DNA from: Bacteroidaceae bacterium
GTDB lineage: Bacteria > Bacteroidota > Bacteroidia > Bacteroidales > Bacteroidaceae
NCBI GenBank assembly: GCA_017420875.1
Contig: JAFQNW010000091.1
Location: 1-34,984, forward strand
Direction: 5' to 3'
DNA: 34,984 nucleotides
Shown piece after piece: positions 24,673-33,656 of the stretch; position 1 is the first letter of the stretch; the number at the start of each line of letters is the position of its first letter. Both the position numbers and the translations under genes were made by a program. The notes beneath the pieces were generated by a model. The model was not told the origin of the DNA, did no database searches, and saw nothing but the letters and a program-made list of their open reading frames with translations.

Positions 24673-27348
24673 ATGAGAAAATTGTATTGGCTATTCATTT
24701 TACTGACAATCGTATTCTCCGGATGTTCAGACGACAAGTCCTTGTATTTGGAAGACCTGAGATGCGAAAACCTTTTAAATCCTATTGCGATTGATTCTAC
24801 CCAACCACATTTCAGTTGGAAGGTAAAGTCGGATAGGGCAGCAACCAACCAAACACATTATGAAATACAGGTTGCTACGGATGAACAAAAACTCCTGAAA
24901 GATCAACCGGACGTGTGGAACTCGGGTAAAGTAGAATCGGATGCATCGGTTATGGTACCTTATGCAGGTCAGCCATTGCAACCGCGTAACTTATTATATT
25001 GGAAAGTTCGCGTATGGGATAACCATGGACGTGTTACCCCATGGAGTGATGTGCAACGTTTCGGTATCGGTATCTTGTCGGCTCAGGATTGGGAAGGCGA
25101 ATTCATCGGCTTGAAAGATTGTGGCTCACCTCAGTTAAGAAAGAAGTTCGAAGTGGCCGATACCACCTCGACCCGTTTGCTTCATGTAGCTTCTTTAGGT
25201 TATCACGAGGTGTATTTGAATGGACAAAAAGTGTCCGAGGATGTATTGGCTCCTTCAGTATCACAATTGGACAAGCGAGCAAATTCCGCTACTTACGACC
25301 TTACTCCATACATTCGCCAAGGTGAAAACGACCTGATGCTTTGGTTAGGCACCGGATGGTATCGCGAACATACATTCAAGGCTGTTCATCAAGGTCCGTT
25401 GGTAAAGGTACAACTGGATGTTATTGCTCAAGGTAAGGCCACAACAGAATTGGCTTCGGATGCCACTTGGATGGCACGTCCAAGCGAATATAGTGATGCA
25501 AGTAATGGATGGTGGTATCCGGCTCAATTTGGTGGAGAATGTGTGGATGGAACAAGAGCTCTTTCAAATCTTGATTCGTCCACATTGGATGAGCAGGCAT
25601 GGAGTAAAGCATGGGTAGCCGAAGTTCCTAACTTGAAGATTTCGCCTCAGATGTGTGAGCCAAACCGCATCATTGAAACCATTCAACCAGAAGAAATCAA
25701 GCAAGTCAAGGATAGTGTTTGGGTAGTGAAGATGCCAAAGGCCTTGAATGGTTGGGTAGAGATTGCTTTCCCGTCTTTGCCGGATAGCTTGCGTGTCACC
25801 ATCGAGTATAGCGATTGGCACGATGGTAAAGGAAACTTCAAAGCACAAGAGGAATGGGACGATGGTAAGCATAGCTCACATTACGAGGATGCATACATTA
25901 CATCGAGCAAGGGGGGTGTGTTCCGCAACAAGTTCAATCATCATGCATTCCAATACATTCGCCTTTCCAACCTTCCTAAGGCCCCTGAAAAGTTGACCGC
26001 CTTTTTGGTAGGAACAGATTTCAAGGATGCTTCTTCGTTCGAAAGTTCGGATACCGATTTAAATGCTATCTATTCGATGATTAAATACACCTTCCGCCCT
26101 TTAGCCTTCAGTGGATACATCGTGGATTGTCCGCAGATAGAACGCATGGGCTATGGTGGAGATGGGAATGCTTCGTGTCGAAGTTTCCAAACACTTTATG
26201 ACGGTGCTCCCCTATATCAGAACTGGATGAAGATGTGGGCAGATTGTGTGCGTGAGGATGGAGGTATGCCTCATTGTGTTCCCAATCCTTATCCGGCTGG
26301 AGGAGGACCGTACTGGTGCGGTTTTATCATTACGGCTTCGTGGGAGACTTATCTGAATTATGGTGACAAACGCTTGTTGGAGCGTTATTATCCTGTGATG
26401 CAACAATGGTTGGGCTATGTGGACAAATACACCGTGGATGGACTTTTAAAGCGTTGGCCGGATACAGATTATCGAAATTGGTATCTTGGAGATTGGTTGG
26501 CTCCAGAGAAATTGGTGGACTATCGGAATCTGGAGTCGGTAGACTTGGTGAGCAACTGCTTCGTGAGCTATTGTTACGACGTGATGTCACAGATGGCTAC
26601 CTTGTTGGGCAGACCTTCGGATGCAAAGTTGTATCAGGCAAAGGAAAAGGCCTTGAAGGAATTAGTACACCACACCTTTTATAAAGAAGAAACAGGTAAC
26701 TATGCTTCTGGTACACAGATTGACTTGATTTATCCGATGTTGGTAGACATTGCGAAGGGCCAAGTAACCGAACGAGTACGCCAGCAACTTTTTGATTATA
26801 CCCGTCAACACTTGAACGGACATATTGGTGTAGGTTTGGTGGGAGTAACCATCCTGACAGATTGGGCCACAAAAGCTGGTGAAGTAGATTTTCTCTATCA
26901 GATGCTGAAAAAGTCTGATTATCCGGGTTATATGCACATGATTAATCAAGGAGCCACTACTACTTGGGAATATTGGGAAGGTCACCGAAGCAAGATACAT
27001 AATTGCTATAATGGTATCGGTTCTTGGTTTATCCAGGCTTTAGGTGGTATCACTCCAACCTTGGATGCTCCTGGTTATAAGCAGGTGTTGATTCGTCCGC
27101 AGCTTCCTGAAGGCTTGGAATGGGTAAACGTTTCCAAGGAAACACCTTATGGAAAGGTTCGCTCGTCTTGGCGTGTTGAGGCTGATCGTATCGTATTTGA
27201 GGTAAGTGTACCTACCAATTCATCTGCTTCGTTCATTCTCCCAATCCATTCAGAAGAATGTCAGTTGAATGGTAAGTCAATCAACGTTGAACAGGATACC
27301 TTGACATTGGAATCGGGTGACCATCAGATTGTGATTGCACGCCCTTAA
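24673..27348 (+). CDS. Alpha-L-rhamnosidase lipoprotein (GH78-like)
   Basis: An 891-residue glycoside hydrolase. A lipoprotein signal (MRKLYWLFILLTIVFSGC, lipid-bearing Cys18) is followed by SDDK, an acidic start like the surface-export signals of Bacteroides lipoproteins. Domains in order: an N-terminal beta-sandwich with Fn3-like WKVRVWDNHG (about 25-130), the rhamnosidase beta domain around LHVASLGYHEVYLNGQKV, a second beta domain, and the (alpha/alpha)6 catalytic barrel from about 440 with VDCPQIERMGYGGD, ADCVREDGGMPHCVPN and TTTWEYWEGHRSKIHNCYNGIGSWF. It should release terminal L-rhamnose from plant or bacterial glycans. There is no SusC/SusD pair or regulator beside it, so it stands outside a polysaccharide utilisation locus in this window. 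Confidence 0.9.
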   Translation: MRKLYWLFILLTIVFSGCSDDKSLYLEDLRCENLLNPIAIDSTQPHFSWKVKSDRAATNQTHYEIQVATDEQKLLKDQPDVWNSGKVESDASVMVPYAGQPLQPRNLLYWKVRVWDNHGRVTPWSDVQRFGIGILSAQDWEGEFIGLKDCGSPQLRKKFEVADTTSTRLLHVASLGYHEVYLNGQKVSEDVLAPSVSQLDKRANSATYDLTPYIRQGENDLMLWLGTGWYREHTFKAVHQGPLVKVQLDVIAQGKATTELASDATWMARPSEYSDASNGWWYPAQFGGECVDGTRALSNLDSSTLDEQAWSKAWVAEVPNLKISPQMCEPNRIIETIQPEEIKQVKDSVWVVKMPKALNGWVEIAFPSLPDSLRVTIEYSDWHDGKGNFKAQEEWDDGKHSSHYEDAYITSSKGGVFRNKFNHHAFQYIRLSNLPKAPEKLTAFLVGTDFKDASSFESSDTDLNAIYSMIKYTFRPLAFSGYIVDCPQIERMGYGGDGNASCRSFQTLYDGAPLYQNWMKMWADCVREDGGMPHCVPNPYPAGGGPYWCGFIITASWETYLNYGDKRLLERYYPVMQQWLGYVDKYTVDGLLKRWPDTDYRNWYLGDWLAPEKLVDYRNLESVDLVSNCFVSYCYDVMSQMATLLGRPSDAKLYQAKEKALKELVHHTFYKEETGNYASGTQIDLIYPMLVDIAKGQVTERVRQQLFDYTRQHLNGHIGVGLVGVTILTDWATKAGEVDFLYQMLKKSDYPGYMHMINQGATTTWEYWEGHRSKIHNCYNGIGSWFIQALGGITPTLDAPGYKQVLIRPQLPEGLEWVNVSKETPYGKVRSSWRVEADRIVFEVSVPTNSSASFILPIHSEECQLNGKSINVEQDTLTLESGDHQIVIARP

Positions 27349-27614
27349 CCTTGATACCTTAAATATAAAATGCCTAGAACCTGAATAAGAAGAATCGTAG
27401 GAATTGTATATTTAAAGACGTTGACCATACTTTTAGGAGGCCATAATTTCGTGCCGAACCAGGCTCCGATACTGCCTCCTATCAGGACAAGCACTAAAAG
27501 GGAATAAACCTTTTGGTGCTTGTTTCCTTTAGAAAAGGTTAGTCTGTCCAAACAATAAATCAACAGCGTCATGATATTAAGTATGACCAAATATATGATA
27601 AGTGCCTTAAACAT
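27345..27614 (-). CDS. DUF1294 small membrane protein
   Basis: An 89-residue membrane protein with three hydrophobic segments (about 3-22, 39-55 and 66-85). The core YCLDRLTFSKGNKHQ...LLVLVLIGGSIGAWFGTKLW is the DUF1294 pattern, in which GGS(I/L)GA is the most conserved part. Function is unknown. I chose ATG 27614, seven bases after the panE stop, which makes it the second gene of that operon; the longer frame overlaps panE. Its stop shares three bases with the stop of the convergent rhamnosidase. Confidence 0.82.
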   Translation of the reverse strand: MFKALIIYLVILNIMTLLIYCLDRLTFSKGNKHQKVYSLLVLVLIGGSIGAWFGTKLWPPKSMVNVFKYTIPTILLIQVLGILYLRYQG

Positions 27615-27621
27615 AAACTGA

Positions 27622-28626
27622 CTAATTAAAATATTGGAGATTATCAAAACTTGGTCGAAGTTCACCTTGCTCAATACGATGGACAATTTTTACGACCCTA
27701 TCATTCATAGGGGTAGGGCAGCCTACTTTTCTTCCATAGTCAGACACCGCACCATTGATGGCATCCACTTCGGTCAGCTTGCCCTTTTCCAAATCCTGAA
27801 GCATGCTGGCCTTCAGCTTGGCATGTTTACGGATGGCGATGGGAATGATAAAGAAGGAGAAGGCACGTTTCAGTGCATTCGTGTAGTTGAGTAGTTTAAC
27901 GATATCCTTCCCTTGAACCGGCTCAATACGAATTCCACCGGCTTGGCATACGTCTATACATTCTTTAATCAAGGCCTGAACAATGCGTCTCGATTCGCGA
28001 GGACCGGCTGCTTCTCCGAATGTACAACCTAATACGGCACTCATACCCGAGAACGCTGCATTGATGAGCAGTTTGCTCCAACGAGTACCTATAAAGTTTT
28101 CTTCTACGTCTACTTTGCCCATTAACTCAAGCAATTCTTTCACTTTATTGAAGTGCTTGCTACGTTGGGGTGAGATGGCTCCCAAAGAGAAGGAAAGTGC
28201 ATCGGGTTCGCTGGTCAGTTCGCAAACTCCAGGTGATTGAAGGGTGGCTCCCCAGGCTACCGTACACCCAAGGACACGTTCTTCTCCTAAAATGGATGCT
28301 ATCAGTACTTCCGGTAAGCCGTTTTGAAAAGTTACCAGAACTCCGTCAGGAGCTAAGTAATCTTTGAGCGTATGTACTACTTCAGCATTGTTCTGTTGTT
28401 TGGTCATGAGAAACAAAATATCATACTTTCCGCTCATTTCTGCAGGCGTATATGCCACAACCGGTTGAGTGAATTGAACAGTTCCAACCACTTGAGCACC
28501 TTTGTCCTTTAAGGCATTAATGTGAGCCTTGTTTCTATTAATCAGTTCAATTGAAACACCGGCCTTGCTGATATAAGCTCCAAGAATTGTGCCCAATGAA
28601 CCGGCACCATAGATTGCTATACGCAT
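27622..28626 (-). CDS. panE: 2-dehydropantoate 2-reductase
   Basis: A 334-residue ketopantoate reductase (ApbA/PanE family) that uses NADPH to make pantoate for pantothenate and CoA synthesis in the cytoplasm. Support: the N-terminal nucleotide loop GAGSLGTILGAY (about 7-18), the FQNGLPE segment, the conserved WSKLLINAAFSGMSAV with the catalytic Lys, and EVDAINGAV near the C-terminus. Length is normal to slightly long (about 300-340). It is followed seven bases later by the DUF1294 gene. The upstream flavodoxin gene is separated by a terminator, so panE needs its own promoter, which I could not identify in the 50-base gap. Confidence 0.9.
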   Translation of the reverse strand: MRIAIYGAGSLGTILGAYISKAGVSIELINRNKAHINALKDKGAQVVGTVQFTQPVVAYTPAEMSGKYDILFLMTKQQNNAEVVHTLKDYLAPDGVLVTFQNGLPEVLIASILGEERVLGCTVAWGATLQSPGVCELTSEPDALSFSLGAISPQRSKHFNKVKELLELMGKVDVEENFIGTRWSKLLINAAFSGMSAVLGCTFGEAAGPRESRRIVQALIKECIDVCQAGGIRIEPVQGKDIVKLLNYTNALKRAFSFFIIPIAIRKHAKLKASMLQDLEKGKLTEVDAINGAVSDYGRKVGCPTPMNDRVVKIVHRIEQGELRPSFDNLQYFN

Positions 28627-28656
28627 TGTATGTGTTATTTTTTAATGTTTGTAATT

Positions 28657-28681
28657 CAAAAAATGCACTTCAGTGTGCATT
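28657..28681 (-). terminator. Terminator after the flavodoxin-like gene
   Basis: On the minus strand AATGCAC (28681-28675), loop ACTGAA, GTGCATT (28668-28662), then a run of T through 28657. The stem overlaps the stop codon of the reductase gene. Confidence 0.65.
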
Positions 28682-29303
28682 ATCGGATGAAATGCATGGG
28701 TTCCCAAGGCTCATCAGCCGGTCGGCCAGGAGCTCTTTTCCCATCTGTACACTTTAAAATCCAGGCCATGTTGCGAGCCAGGGTACGCATCGTTTGCAGG
28801 CCTTCGGTATCCATGGAAGTCTCACCGGCTCCTCGTCCATAAGCAATGTTCCAATATTGTGAAGTCACCACAGGCATGTTCATCATCTGGAAAGGCATGT
28901 TAAGTGCTTCGAAAGCAGCTGTAGCCCCACCACGACGGCATACGGCAATGGCAGCTGCCGGTTTTCCTGCGATGGATGCTCCGTTGGAGTAGAAGGCACG
29001 CTGGATGATGGCAAGCAAGGCACCGTTGGGTTGACCGTAATATACCGGCGAGCCTACAATCAAGGCGTTGGCCTCTTTGAATTTCTCTGAAATCCGATTG
29101 CAGATGTCGTCGTCAAACACACAACGTCCCAAACCCTGGGCTGAGCATTGGCCACAGGCGACACAACCGCGAACAGGTTTATTGCCAATCCACACGATTT
29201 CGCTTTCGATTCCTTCGATATTCAGTTGCTTGGCTACTTCTGCCAAAGCTGTTGCGGTATTTCCTTGTTGACGGGGACTTCCATTTATTAGTAATACTTT
29301 CAT
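28680..29303 (-). CDS. Flavodoxin-like NAD(P)H-dependent FMN reductase (iron-sulfur flavoprotein type)
   Basis: A 207-residue flavodoxin-fold protein. The FMN phosphate loop is LLINGSPRQQGNTATAL (about 4-20), GSPVYYGQPNGALLAI (about 84-99) is the second flavin-binding loop, and a Cys cluster CVACGQC...C lies at about 47, 50, 53 and 61. That cluster is typical of iron-sulfur flavoproteins and some quinone or azo reductases. It should reduce small electron acceptors with NAD(P)H in the cytoplasm; the acceptor is unknown. It has a candidate -7 box (TATCTTTG at 29384-29377). A paralogue lies 2.3 kb away at 31609-32244. Confidence 0.88.
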   Translation of the reverse strand: MKVLLINGSPRQQGNTATALAEVAKQLNIEGIESEIVWIGNKPVRGCVACGQCSAQGLGRCVFDDDICNRISEKFKEANALIVGSPVYYGQPNGALLAIIQRAFYSNGASIAGKPAAAIAVCRRGGATAAFEALNMPFQMMNMPVVTSQYWNIAYGRGAGETSMDTEGLQTMRTLARNMAWILKCTDGKRAPGRPADEPWEPMHFIR

Positions 29304-29636
29304 AGGTCTTCGTTCTTTTTATGCAAATTTCTTTATATGGATGGAGGTAATACTTCTGTCATCCACGATTGAAAAGCAAAGATAGATAATTCCATAGAAT
29401 CTTGTTTGATAGTAGTAGAGATTTTTAACGGTATATAAGTTGTCTTACGATGTGTAATAAATATATTTTAATGTATAGACATTTTTGTAGTGAACTACAG
29501 CCCATAATTATTATTTGAATAAGTAGGTTTGTTTGGATGATTCTTGGTTATAGGTTGGAAAAGTAAAATATGAGCGAGTTTATGAGGCGGACTATATACA
29601 AATGTTTATCTTTGTAAGGATTTAAAGCATCATCCT
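29304..29636. promoter_or_regulatory. Divergent intergenic region with two -7 boxes and a small palindrome
   Basis: No gene. TATCTTTG at 29384-29377 faces the flavodoxin gene, and TATCTTTG at 29607-29614 lies 23 bases before the permease ATG; neither has a clear -33 TTTG. A 5-base-arm palindrome TGTAGTGAACTACA spans 29486-29499 and could be an operator. The rest is AT-rich. Confidence 0.5.
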
Positions 29637-30656
29637 ATGAAGAAGAAACAGCAATCTATCGTTGGCGGCATTTTCAAGACCTATGTAGTCGATGCACTCA
29701 GTTTTATGGCTATGGGGCTTTTCTGCTCGCTTATTCTAGGCCTCATCATCAAACAGATTGCCTTGATTCCCGGACTCGACTTTCTGGCTGATATCGCCGC
29801 TTTGTTACAATCGGCTCCAGTTGTAGGTGGCTCTATCGGTATGGCCATTGCTTTGGGTCTTAAACGAGCCCCATTGGTAACGATTTCTGCTGTGGCTGTG
29901 GGTGCCCTTGGTTATAAATTTGGCGGTCCGATTGGGGCTTATCTGGCTTCTGTTATCGGCATCGAAGCAGGCTCGCTTGTTTCGAAGCGTACACCTGTTG
30001 ATATCATTATCACGCCTCTTGTGGCGATTGTTGTGGGTGGGTTGTTTGCAAAGTATTGCTGTGCCCCAATCAATGAATGGGTGATGTCGTTGGGTGCGAT
30101 TATCAATCGTGCCACACTGCTTAATCCTTTCATTATGGGAGTAGTCGTATCGGTTTCGGTAGGCTGTCTTCTGACACTTCCTATCAGTTCGGCTGCACTT
30201 TGCATATCCATCGGAATCGGTGGTCTGGCTGCCGGAGCGGCTACTGCTGGTTGTTGTGCACAGATGATAGGCTTTGCCGTTATCAGTTATAAGGATAATG
30301 GGGTAGGAGGTCTTATTTCGCAAGGGTTGGGCACTTCGATGTTGCAGATTGGCAATATCGCTCGTAAGCCAATCATTTGGCTTGCTCCGACGCTAAGTTC
30401 GGCTATTCTGGGGCCTGTTTCGACTCTATGGCTCAAGATGTCCAACAATGCTGCTGGTGCAGGTATGGGTACTGCTGGTCTTGTCGGCCCACTAGGATGT
30501 TGGGACACCATGGCTCCGACTACCGACCACAACCTGCTTCTTATCGAAATCGTCGGTCTTTATTTCATTGCTCCGGCTGTTCTCTGTCTTTTCTTCCACT
30601 CCATCATGAAGCGATTGGGGTGGGTGAAGAACGGTGATATGAAGCTAAAAGGGTAG
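29637..30656 (+). CDS. PTS EIIC-type membrane permease (orphan)
   Basis: A 339-residue, very hydrophobic, Gly/Ala-rich protein with about nine membrane segments. It resembles the EIIC_2 family of phosphotransferase-system permeases: PVVGGSIGMAIALGLKRAPLVTIS, VDIIITPLVAIVVGG, and LVGPLGCWDTMAP near the C-terminus. No EI, HPr, EIIA or EIIB gene is present in the window, and Bacteroides as a group generally lacks a sugar PTS, so it probably works as a stand-alone transporter. It has its own -7 box and is followed by a YciI-like gene after 36 bases. Confidence 0.78.
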   Translation: MKKKQQSIVGGIFKTYVVDALSFMAMGLFCSLILGLIIKQIALIPGLDFLADIAALLQSAPVVGGSIGMAIALGLKRAPLVTISAVAVGALGYKFGGPIGAYLASVIGIEAGSLVSKRTPVDIIITPLVAIVVGGLFAKYCCAPINEWVMSLGAIINRATLLNPFIMGVVVSVSVGCLLTLPISSAALCISIGIGGLAAGAATAGCCAQMIGFAVISYKDNGVGGLISQGLGTSMLQIGNIARKPIIWLAPTLSSAILGPVSTLWLKMSNNAAGAGMGTAGLVGPLGCWDTMAPTTDHNLLLIEIVGLYFIAPAVLCLFFHSIMKRLGWVKNGDMKLKG

Positions 30657-30692
30657 TAACAATAGTTAAAATCGAACAATAAAATTATTATT

Positions 30693-30986
30693 ATGCAATT
30701 TGTTATAACAGCTTACGATGGCGAAGGAATGCTGGCGAAGAGAATGGAAGTCCGTCCTCGCCATTTGGAAGGTATGGAACGATTGAAGAAGCACCTCGTT
30801 TGTGCGGGCGGTCTGCTAGACGAAGCAGGCAACTTGAAAGGTTCCGTCCTTGTCATGGAGTTTCAGAATCGTGAGGAAGTGGATGAATACCTTGCCAGTG
30901 AAATCTACGTTCAGGAACATGTATGGCAGAAGATTACTGTCGAACGGATGAATGTGGTCTATGCCATGGGGGAACGAATTCAGTAA
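30693..30986 (+). CDS. YciI-like protein
   Basis: A 97-residue single-domain protein of the YCII-related family (ferredoxin-like alpha/beta fold). The pattern is complete: MQFVITAYDGEG at the start, RPRHLEGMERLK with the conserved His, GSVLVMEF and EYLASEIYVQEHVWQKITVERMNVV. The biochemical role of the family is poorly defined; proposed functions are small dehalogenase- or lyase-like reactions. It follows the EIIC-like permease closely and is probably co-transcribed with it. Confidence 0.85.
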   Translation: MQFVITAYDGEGMLAKRMEVRPRHLEGMERLKKHLVCAGGLLDEAGNLKGSVLVMEFQNREEVDEYLASEIYVQEHVWQKITVERMNVVYAMGERIQ

Positions 30987-31058
30987 CTCTAAAGACTGCG
31001 GTAGATAAAATAATTGAGATGGCCATCCGGTTACCTAAAACTAGGATGTGCCATCTTA

Positions 31059-31523
31059 TTAATCGTTTGTATTTTCCTCGTACATCAGGTAATGACTTTC
31101 TTGCATCCCTAATCGTTGGTAAACCTGTTGGGCCGGATGGTTTGTTTTGTCCACGTACAGGCGAATCTGCGATACCTTGTTTTCCTTAGCTACTTCTTTC
31201 AGAGTGGAATACATGGCTTTATAGACCCCATGCTTCCTATAATCGGGTAACACGTAAACACTCTGTATCCACCAATACCATTCGTTGTTCCAATCGCTCC
31301 ATTCTCGGGTAACCATCAGGCTTCCGATGGCTTTGCCATTTACTTTGGCAACCCAATAGATGCCTTTTGATGCGTCGTTCATGGCAGCGGTAACCCCTTT
31401 GGTCACCTTTTCCAGGTCGAGGGTGGTACCTTCCGATTCCATTGCCATCTTCGCCTGAAACTGAACGATGCTTTCAATGTCGTCCACCTCGCCTCGTACA
31501 ATCGTGTAATCTGGATTTTTCAT
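31059..31523 (-). CDS. GNAT-family N-acetyltransferase
   Basis: A 154-residue acetyl-CoA-dependent acetyltransferase. The GNAT motifs are visible: the beta strand GKAIGSLMV, WWIQSVYVLPDYRKHGVYKAM as motif A (acetyl-CoA pyrophosphate loop, with a weak Q/R-x-x-G form), and HPAQQVYQRLGMQESHYLMYE at the C-terminus. The N-terminus VRGEVDDIESIVQFQAKMA is also GNAT-like. The acceptor is unknown. Cytoplasmic. It is convergent with the YciI gene, and lies 85 bases after the start codon of the flavodoxin gene's downstream end, possibly co-transcribed with it. Confidence 0.88.
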   Translation of the reverse strand: MKNPDYTIVRGEVDDIESIVQFQAKMAMESEGTTLDLEKVTKGVTAAMNDASKGIYWVAKVNGKAIGSLMVTREWSDWNNEWYWWIQSVYVLPDYRKHGVYKAMYSTLKEVAKENKVSQIRLYVDKTNHPAQQVYQRLGMQESHYLMYEENTND

Positions 31524-31608
31524 TATGTGATTAATCGATTTGTCTTTTTCTATACGTAAAATTACAATATTCTTACGTATTTATTGTTAACTGATGCAAA
31601 CTTGTTGC

Positions 31609-32244
31609 TTATTGTTTTGCCATCCGCTTTCCGGCCTCGAATGCCTTTTGCAAGTCCTCTTCCCAGTGGGCATCACGCCATGCATGTTTGGCTTCTTCTG
31701 AGAAACCGCCCAATTCGTAACGGTCATATTTCGCTACCTGACAAGTGTTGTAGCCCACGATACGTTGCGGTTCGCCAAGGGCTGTAGTGATGCATCCTTC
31801 CATGGAACCGAAGTGGTTGCTATTGTTGCGTTCAGGCGTACCGTTCATGGTTTCGATAAGTACCACAGGCATATGCTTGGGGGCTGTCAGGCTGTAGTCG
31901 TTATACGAGAGCCACGGGAATGCCAACCGTTCCAGGAAGGCACGCATTTGTCCTGTCACCTCGCCGAAATAGATGGGCGAACCGAGTACAAGTCCATCAG
32001 CTTGGGCAATCTCCTCCAAAACGGGGGTCAGAGCATCCTTGAAACGGCAAATGTTCGAAGCCTTGCCTTTGAGCTTGCAAGCCATACACGACATACAACC
32101 CTTGTAGTCGAGGTCATAAAGTCGTATAGTCTTAACTTCCGTATCGCTACCCGCCGATTTTGCACCTTCGGCAAATTGCTGCAATAACTTGGCGGTGTTC
32201 ATGTTCTTTCGCGGCCCGCCATCGATGATGATTATCTTTTTCAT
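31609..32244 (-). CDS. Flavodoxin-like NAD(P)H-dependent reductase (second copy)
   Basis: A 211-residue flavodoxin-fold protein related to, but clearly diverged from, that at 28680-29303. The FMN loop is IIIDGGPRKNMNTAKLL (about 5-21, with DGGP in place of the usual NGSP), GSPIYFGEVTGQMRAFLERL is the second loop, and a CMSCMAC cluster (about 50, 53, 56) plus another Cys (about 66) suggests an Fe-S or redox-active site. Reaction partner unknown. TAACTTTG at 32358-32351 on the minus strand may be the -7 box, giving a leader of about 100 bases. Confidence 0.88.
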   Translation of the reverse strand: MKKIIIIDGGPRKNMNTAKLLQQFAEGAKSAGSDTEVKTIRLYDLDYKGCMSCMACKLKGKASNICRFKDALTPVLEEIAQADGLVLGSPIYFGEVTGQMRAFLERLAFPWLSYNDYSLTAPKHMPVVLIETMNGTPERNNSNHFGSMEGCITTALGEPQRIVGYNTCQVAKYDRYELGGFSEEAKHAWRDAHWEEDLQKAFEAGKRMAKQ

Positions 32245-32602
32245 TGATTCTGTTTGTTTATACCTTTATAACTGATATTTCGCCCAAATTGTTTTGCCCA
32301 TCTTTTCCACACTTATCAACCGGAGTTTGGTAGGCTTCTTTATTTTCAAACAAAGTTAGAGAAATTCGTTGATATGAAAAAGGACAACAGGTAATTATAT
32401 TTTGGGGTGTTTGTCCTTCGATGCGAAAATCGCGAAAGTTGCAAAGTTGCGGGTTGCGTTTTTATTGCCTGTATCTAGGAGTGTAGGATTCATGTATTAT
32501 TGATTTTTCTTTTGAAAAGCTACTATTGTAACTGAAAATAATGTACATTTGTTATAAATATCCGTATATTGATTATTATGCTTGTATTTTACTGGTAACT
32601 CT
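32245..32602. promoter_or_regulatory. Divergent intergenic region with candidate promoters
   Basis: No gene seen. The minus-strand -7 candidate is TAACTTTG (32358-32351), and the plus-strand candidate is TACATTTG (32544-32551), about 50 bases before the HTH gene; neither has a clear -33 element. A G/C-rich stretch at about 32418-32458 repeats TTGC several times (GTTGCAAAGTTGCGGGTTGC). Confidence 0.45.
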
Positions 32603-32881
32603 ATGAAAATCGAAGAAGCCATACTATACTGCCTTGCAAGCCAGAACCGACGAACGAGTGAGAGCAAAATCAAGCTTGCTTGTATTTTGCCGAGCGAGGA
32701 GGAGGAAGACGAAGTCAACCGTGGAATGCGGACGGAGCAGATTGCGGAAATGATTAACCGCCAACGGCTACATATCCGCAAGGATGGGCAACCAGTTACT
32801 TCCAACCAGGTTTATGCGGTGATTTGTCGTTATCCCGATACGTTTACAAAGGCCGAAGGGCGGATCATGTTGATGATATAA
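32603..32881 (+). CDS. Small HTH-like (HARE-HTH type) protein
   Basis: A 92-residue protein. It resembles the HARE-HTH winged-helix domain found at the N-terminus of many Bacteroides restriction and regulatory proteins: EEAILYCLAS at the start, then RTEQIAEMINRQRLHIRKDGQPVTSNQVYAVICRYPDTFTKAEGRIML at the end. An acidic insert (PSEEEEDEVNRG) separates the helices. It may bind DNA and regulate the operon it leads; that role is inferred. I chose ATG 32603 because the family pattern begins there; an earlier ATG at 32582 would add seven residues. The SDR gene follows after 14 bases. Confidence 0.7.
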   Translation: MKIEEAILYCLASQNRRTSESKIKLACILPSEEEEDEVNRGMRTEQIAEMINRQRLHIRKDGQPVTSNQVYAVICRYPDTFTKAEGRIMLMI

Positions 32882-32895
32882 AGAATGATATACTT

Positions 32896-33600
32896 ATGTT
32901 CAAAGATAAGGTAGTTATTGTAACCGGTGGTGCCAACGGAATAGGCCGATGCATTGCCGATGAGTTCCGTTCTCAGGGAGCTGTAGTCTATGTGATTGAC
33001 AAACAGGAGGGCGAGCATTTTGTTGGAGACATCTCCAAGAAAGAGGTGCTGGAGGCTTTTGCAGCCGAGGTGTTGAGCAAACATGACAAAGTGGATGTCA
33101 TTGTCAACAATGCCTTGCCATTGATGAAAGGGATAGATGAATGTTCCTACGAGGAATTCCAGTATGCTCTGAGTGTGGGAGTGACTGCACCCTTCTACTT
33201 GGTGAAATTGCTAAAGAACCATTTGGAGGATGGTGCATCCATTATCAACATCTCTTCGTCACGCGACCGCATGAGCCAACCACAGACCGAGAGCTATACA
33301 GCCGCCAAAGGGGGCATTGCTGCACTCACTCACGCATTGGCTGTCAGTCTGTCGGGAAAAGCAAGGGTGAACTCCATTTCCCCGGGTTGGATAGATACGG
33401 CCTACACCGTTTACGATGGTCCAGATGCTACTCAGCAACCTGCCGGTAGAGTGGGCAATCCCATGGACATTGCCCATATGGTGTTGTTCCTTTGTAGTGA
33501 CAAGGCAGGCTTCATCACGGGTGAGAACATCTGCATCGATGGTGGCATGACCAAGCAGATGATTTACCATGGAGACTGTGGTTGGAAGTTAGAAAAATAG
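32896..33600 (+). CDS. SDR-family oxidoreductase
   Basis: A 234-residue short-chain dehydrogenase. The cofactor loop is VTGGANGIGRCIA (about 10-22), the NNA motif is at about 71-73, Ser is at about 121, and the catalytic SYTAAKGG holds Tyr134 and Lys138; SPGWIDTAY and ITGENICIDGGM complete the pattern. It would reduce or oxidise a small carbonyl or alcohol with NAD(P)(H) in the cytoplasm. I chose ATG 32896 because the open frame upstream overlaps the HTH gene and has no SDR character. It is the second gene of the HTH - SDR - EamA - Cys-rich set. Confidence 0.92.
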   Translation: MFKDKVVIVTGGANGIGRCIADEFRSQGAVVYVIDKQEGEHFVGDISKKEVLEAFAAEVLSKHDKVDVIVNNALPLMKGIDECSYEEFQYALSVGVTAPFYLVKLLKNHLEDGASIINISSSRDRMSQPQTESYTAAKGGIAALTHALAVSLSGKARVNSISPGWIDTAYTVYDGPDATQQPAGRVGNPMDIAHMVLFLCSDKAGFITGENICIDGGMTKQMIYHGDCGWKLEK

Positions 33601-33656
33601 AGTAAACTTACCATATCTTTGAGAACAAACTGGATGAAGTTTATTGATAAATAACT

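Noticed and set aside
24673..27348. Rhamnosidase as part of a polysaccharide utilisation locus
   Set aside because: No SusC/SusD-like pair, hybrid two-component system or ECF-sigma/anti-sigma pair is present anywhere in the window.
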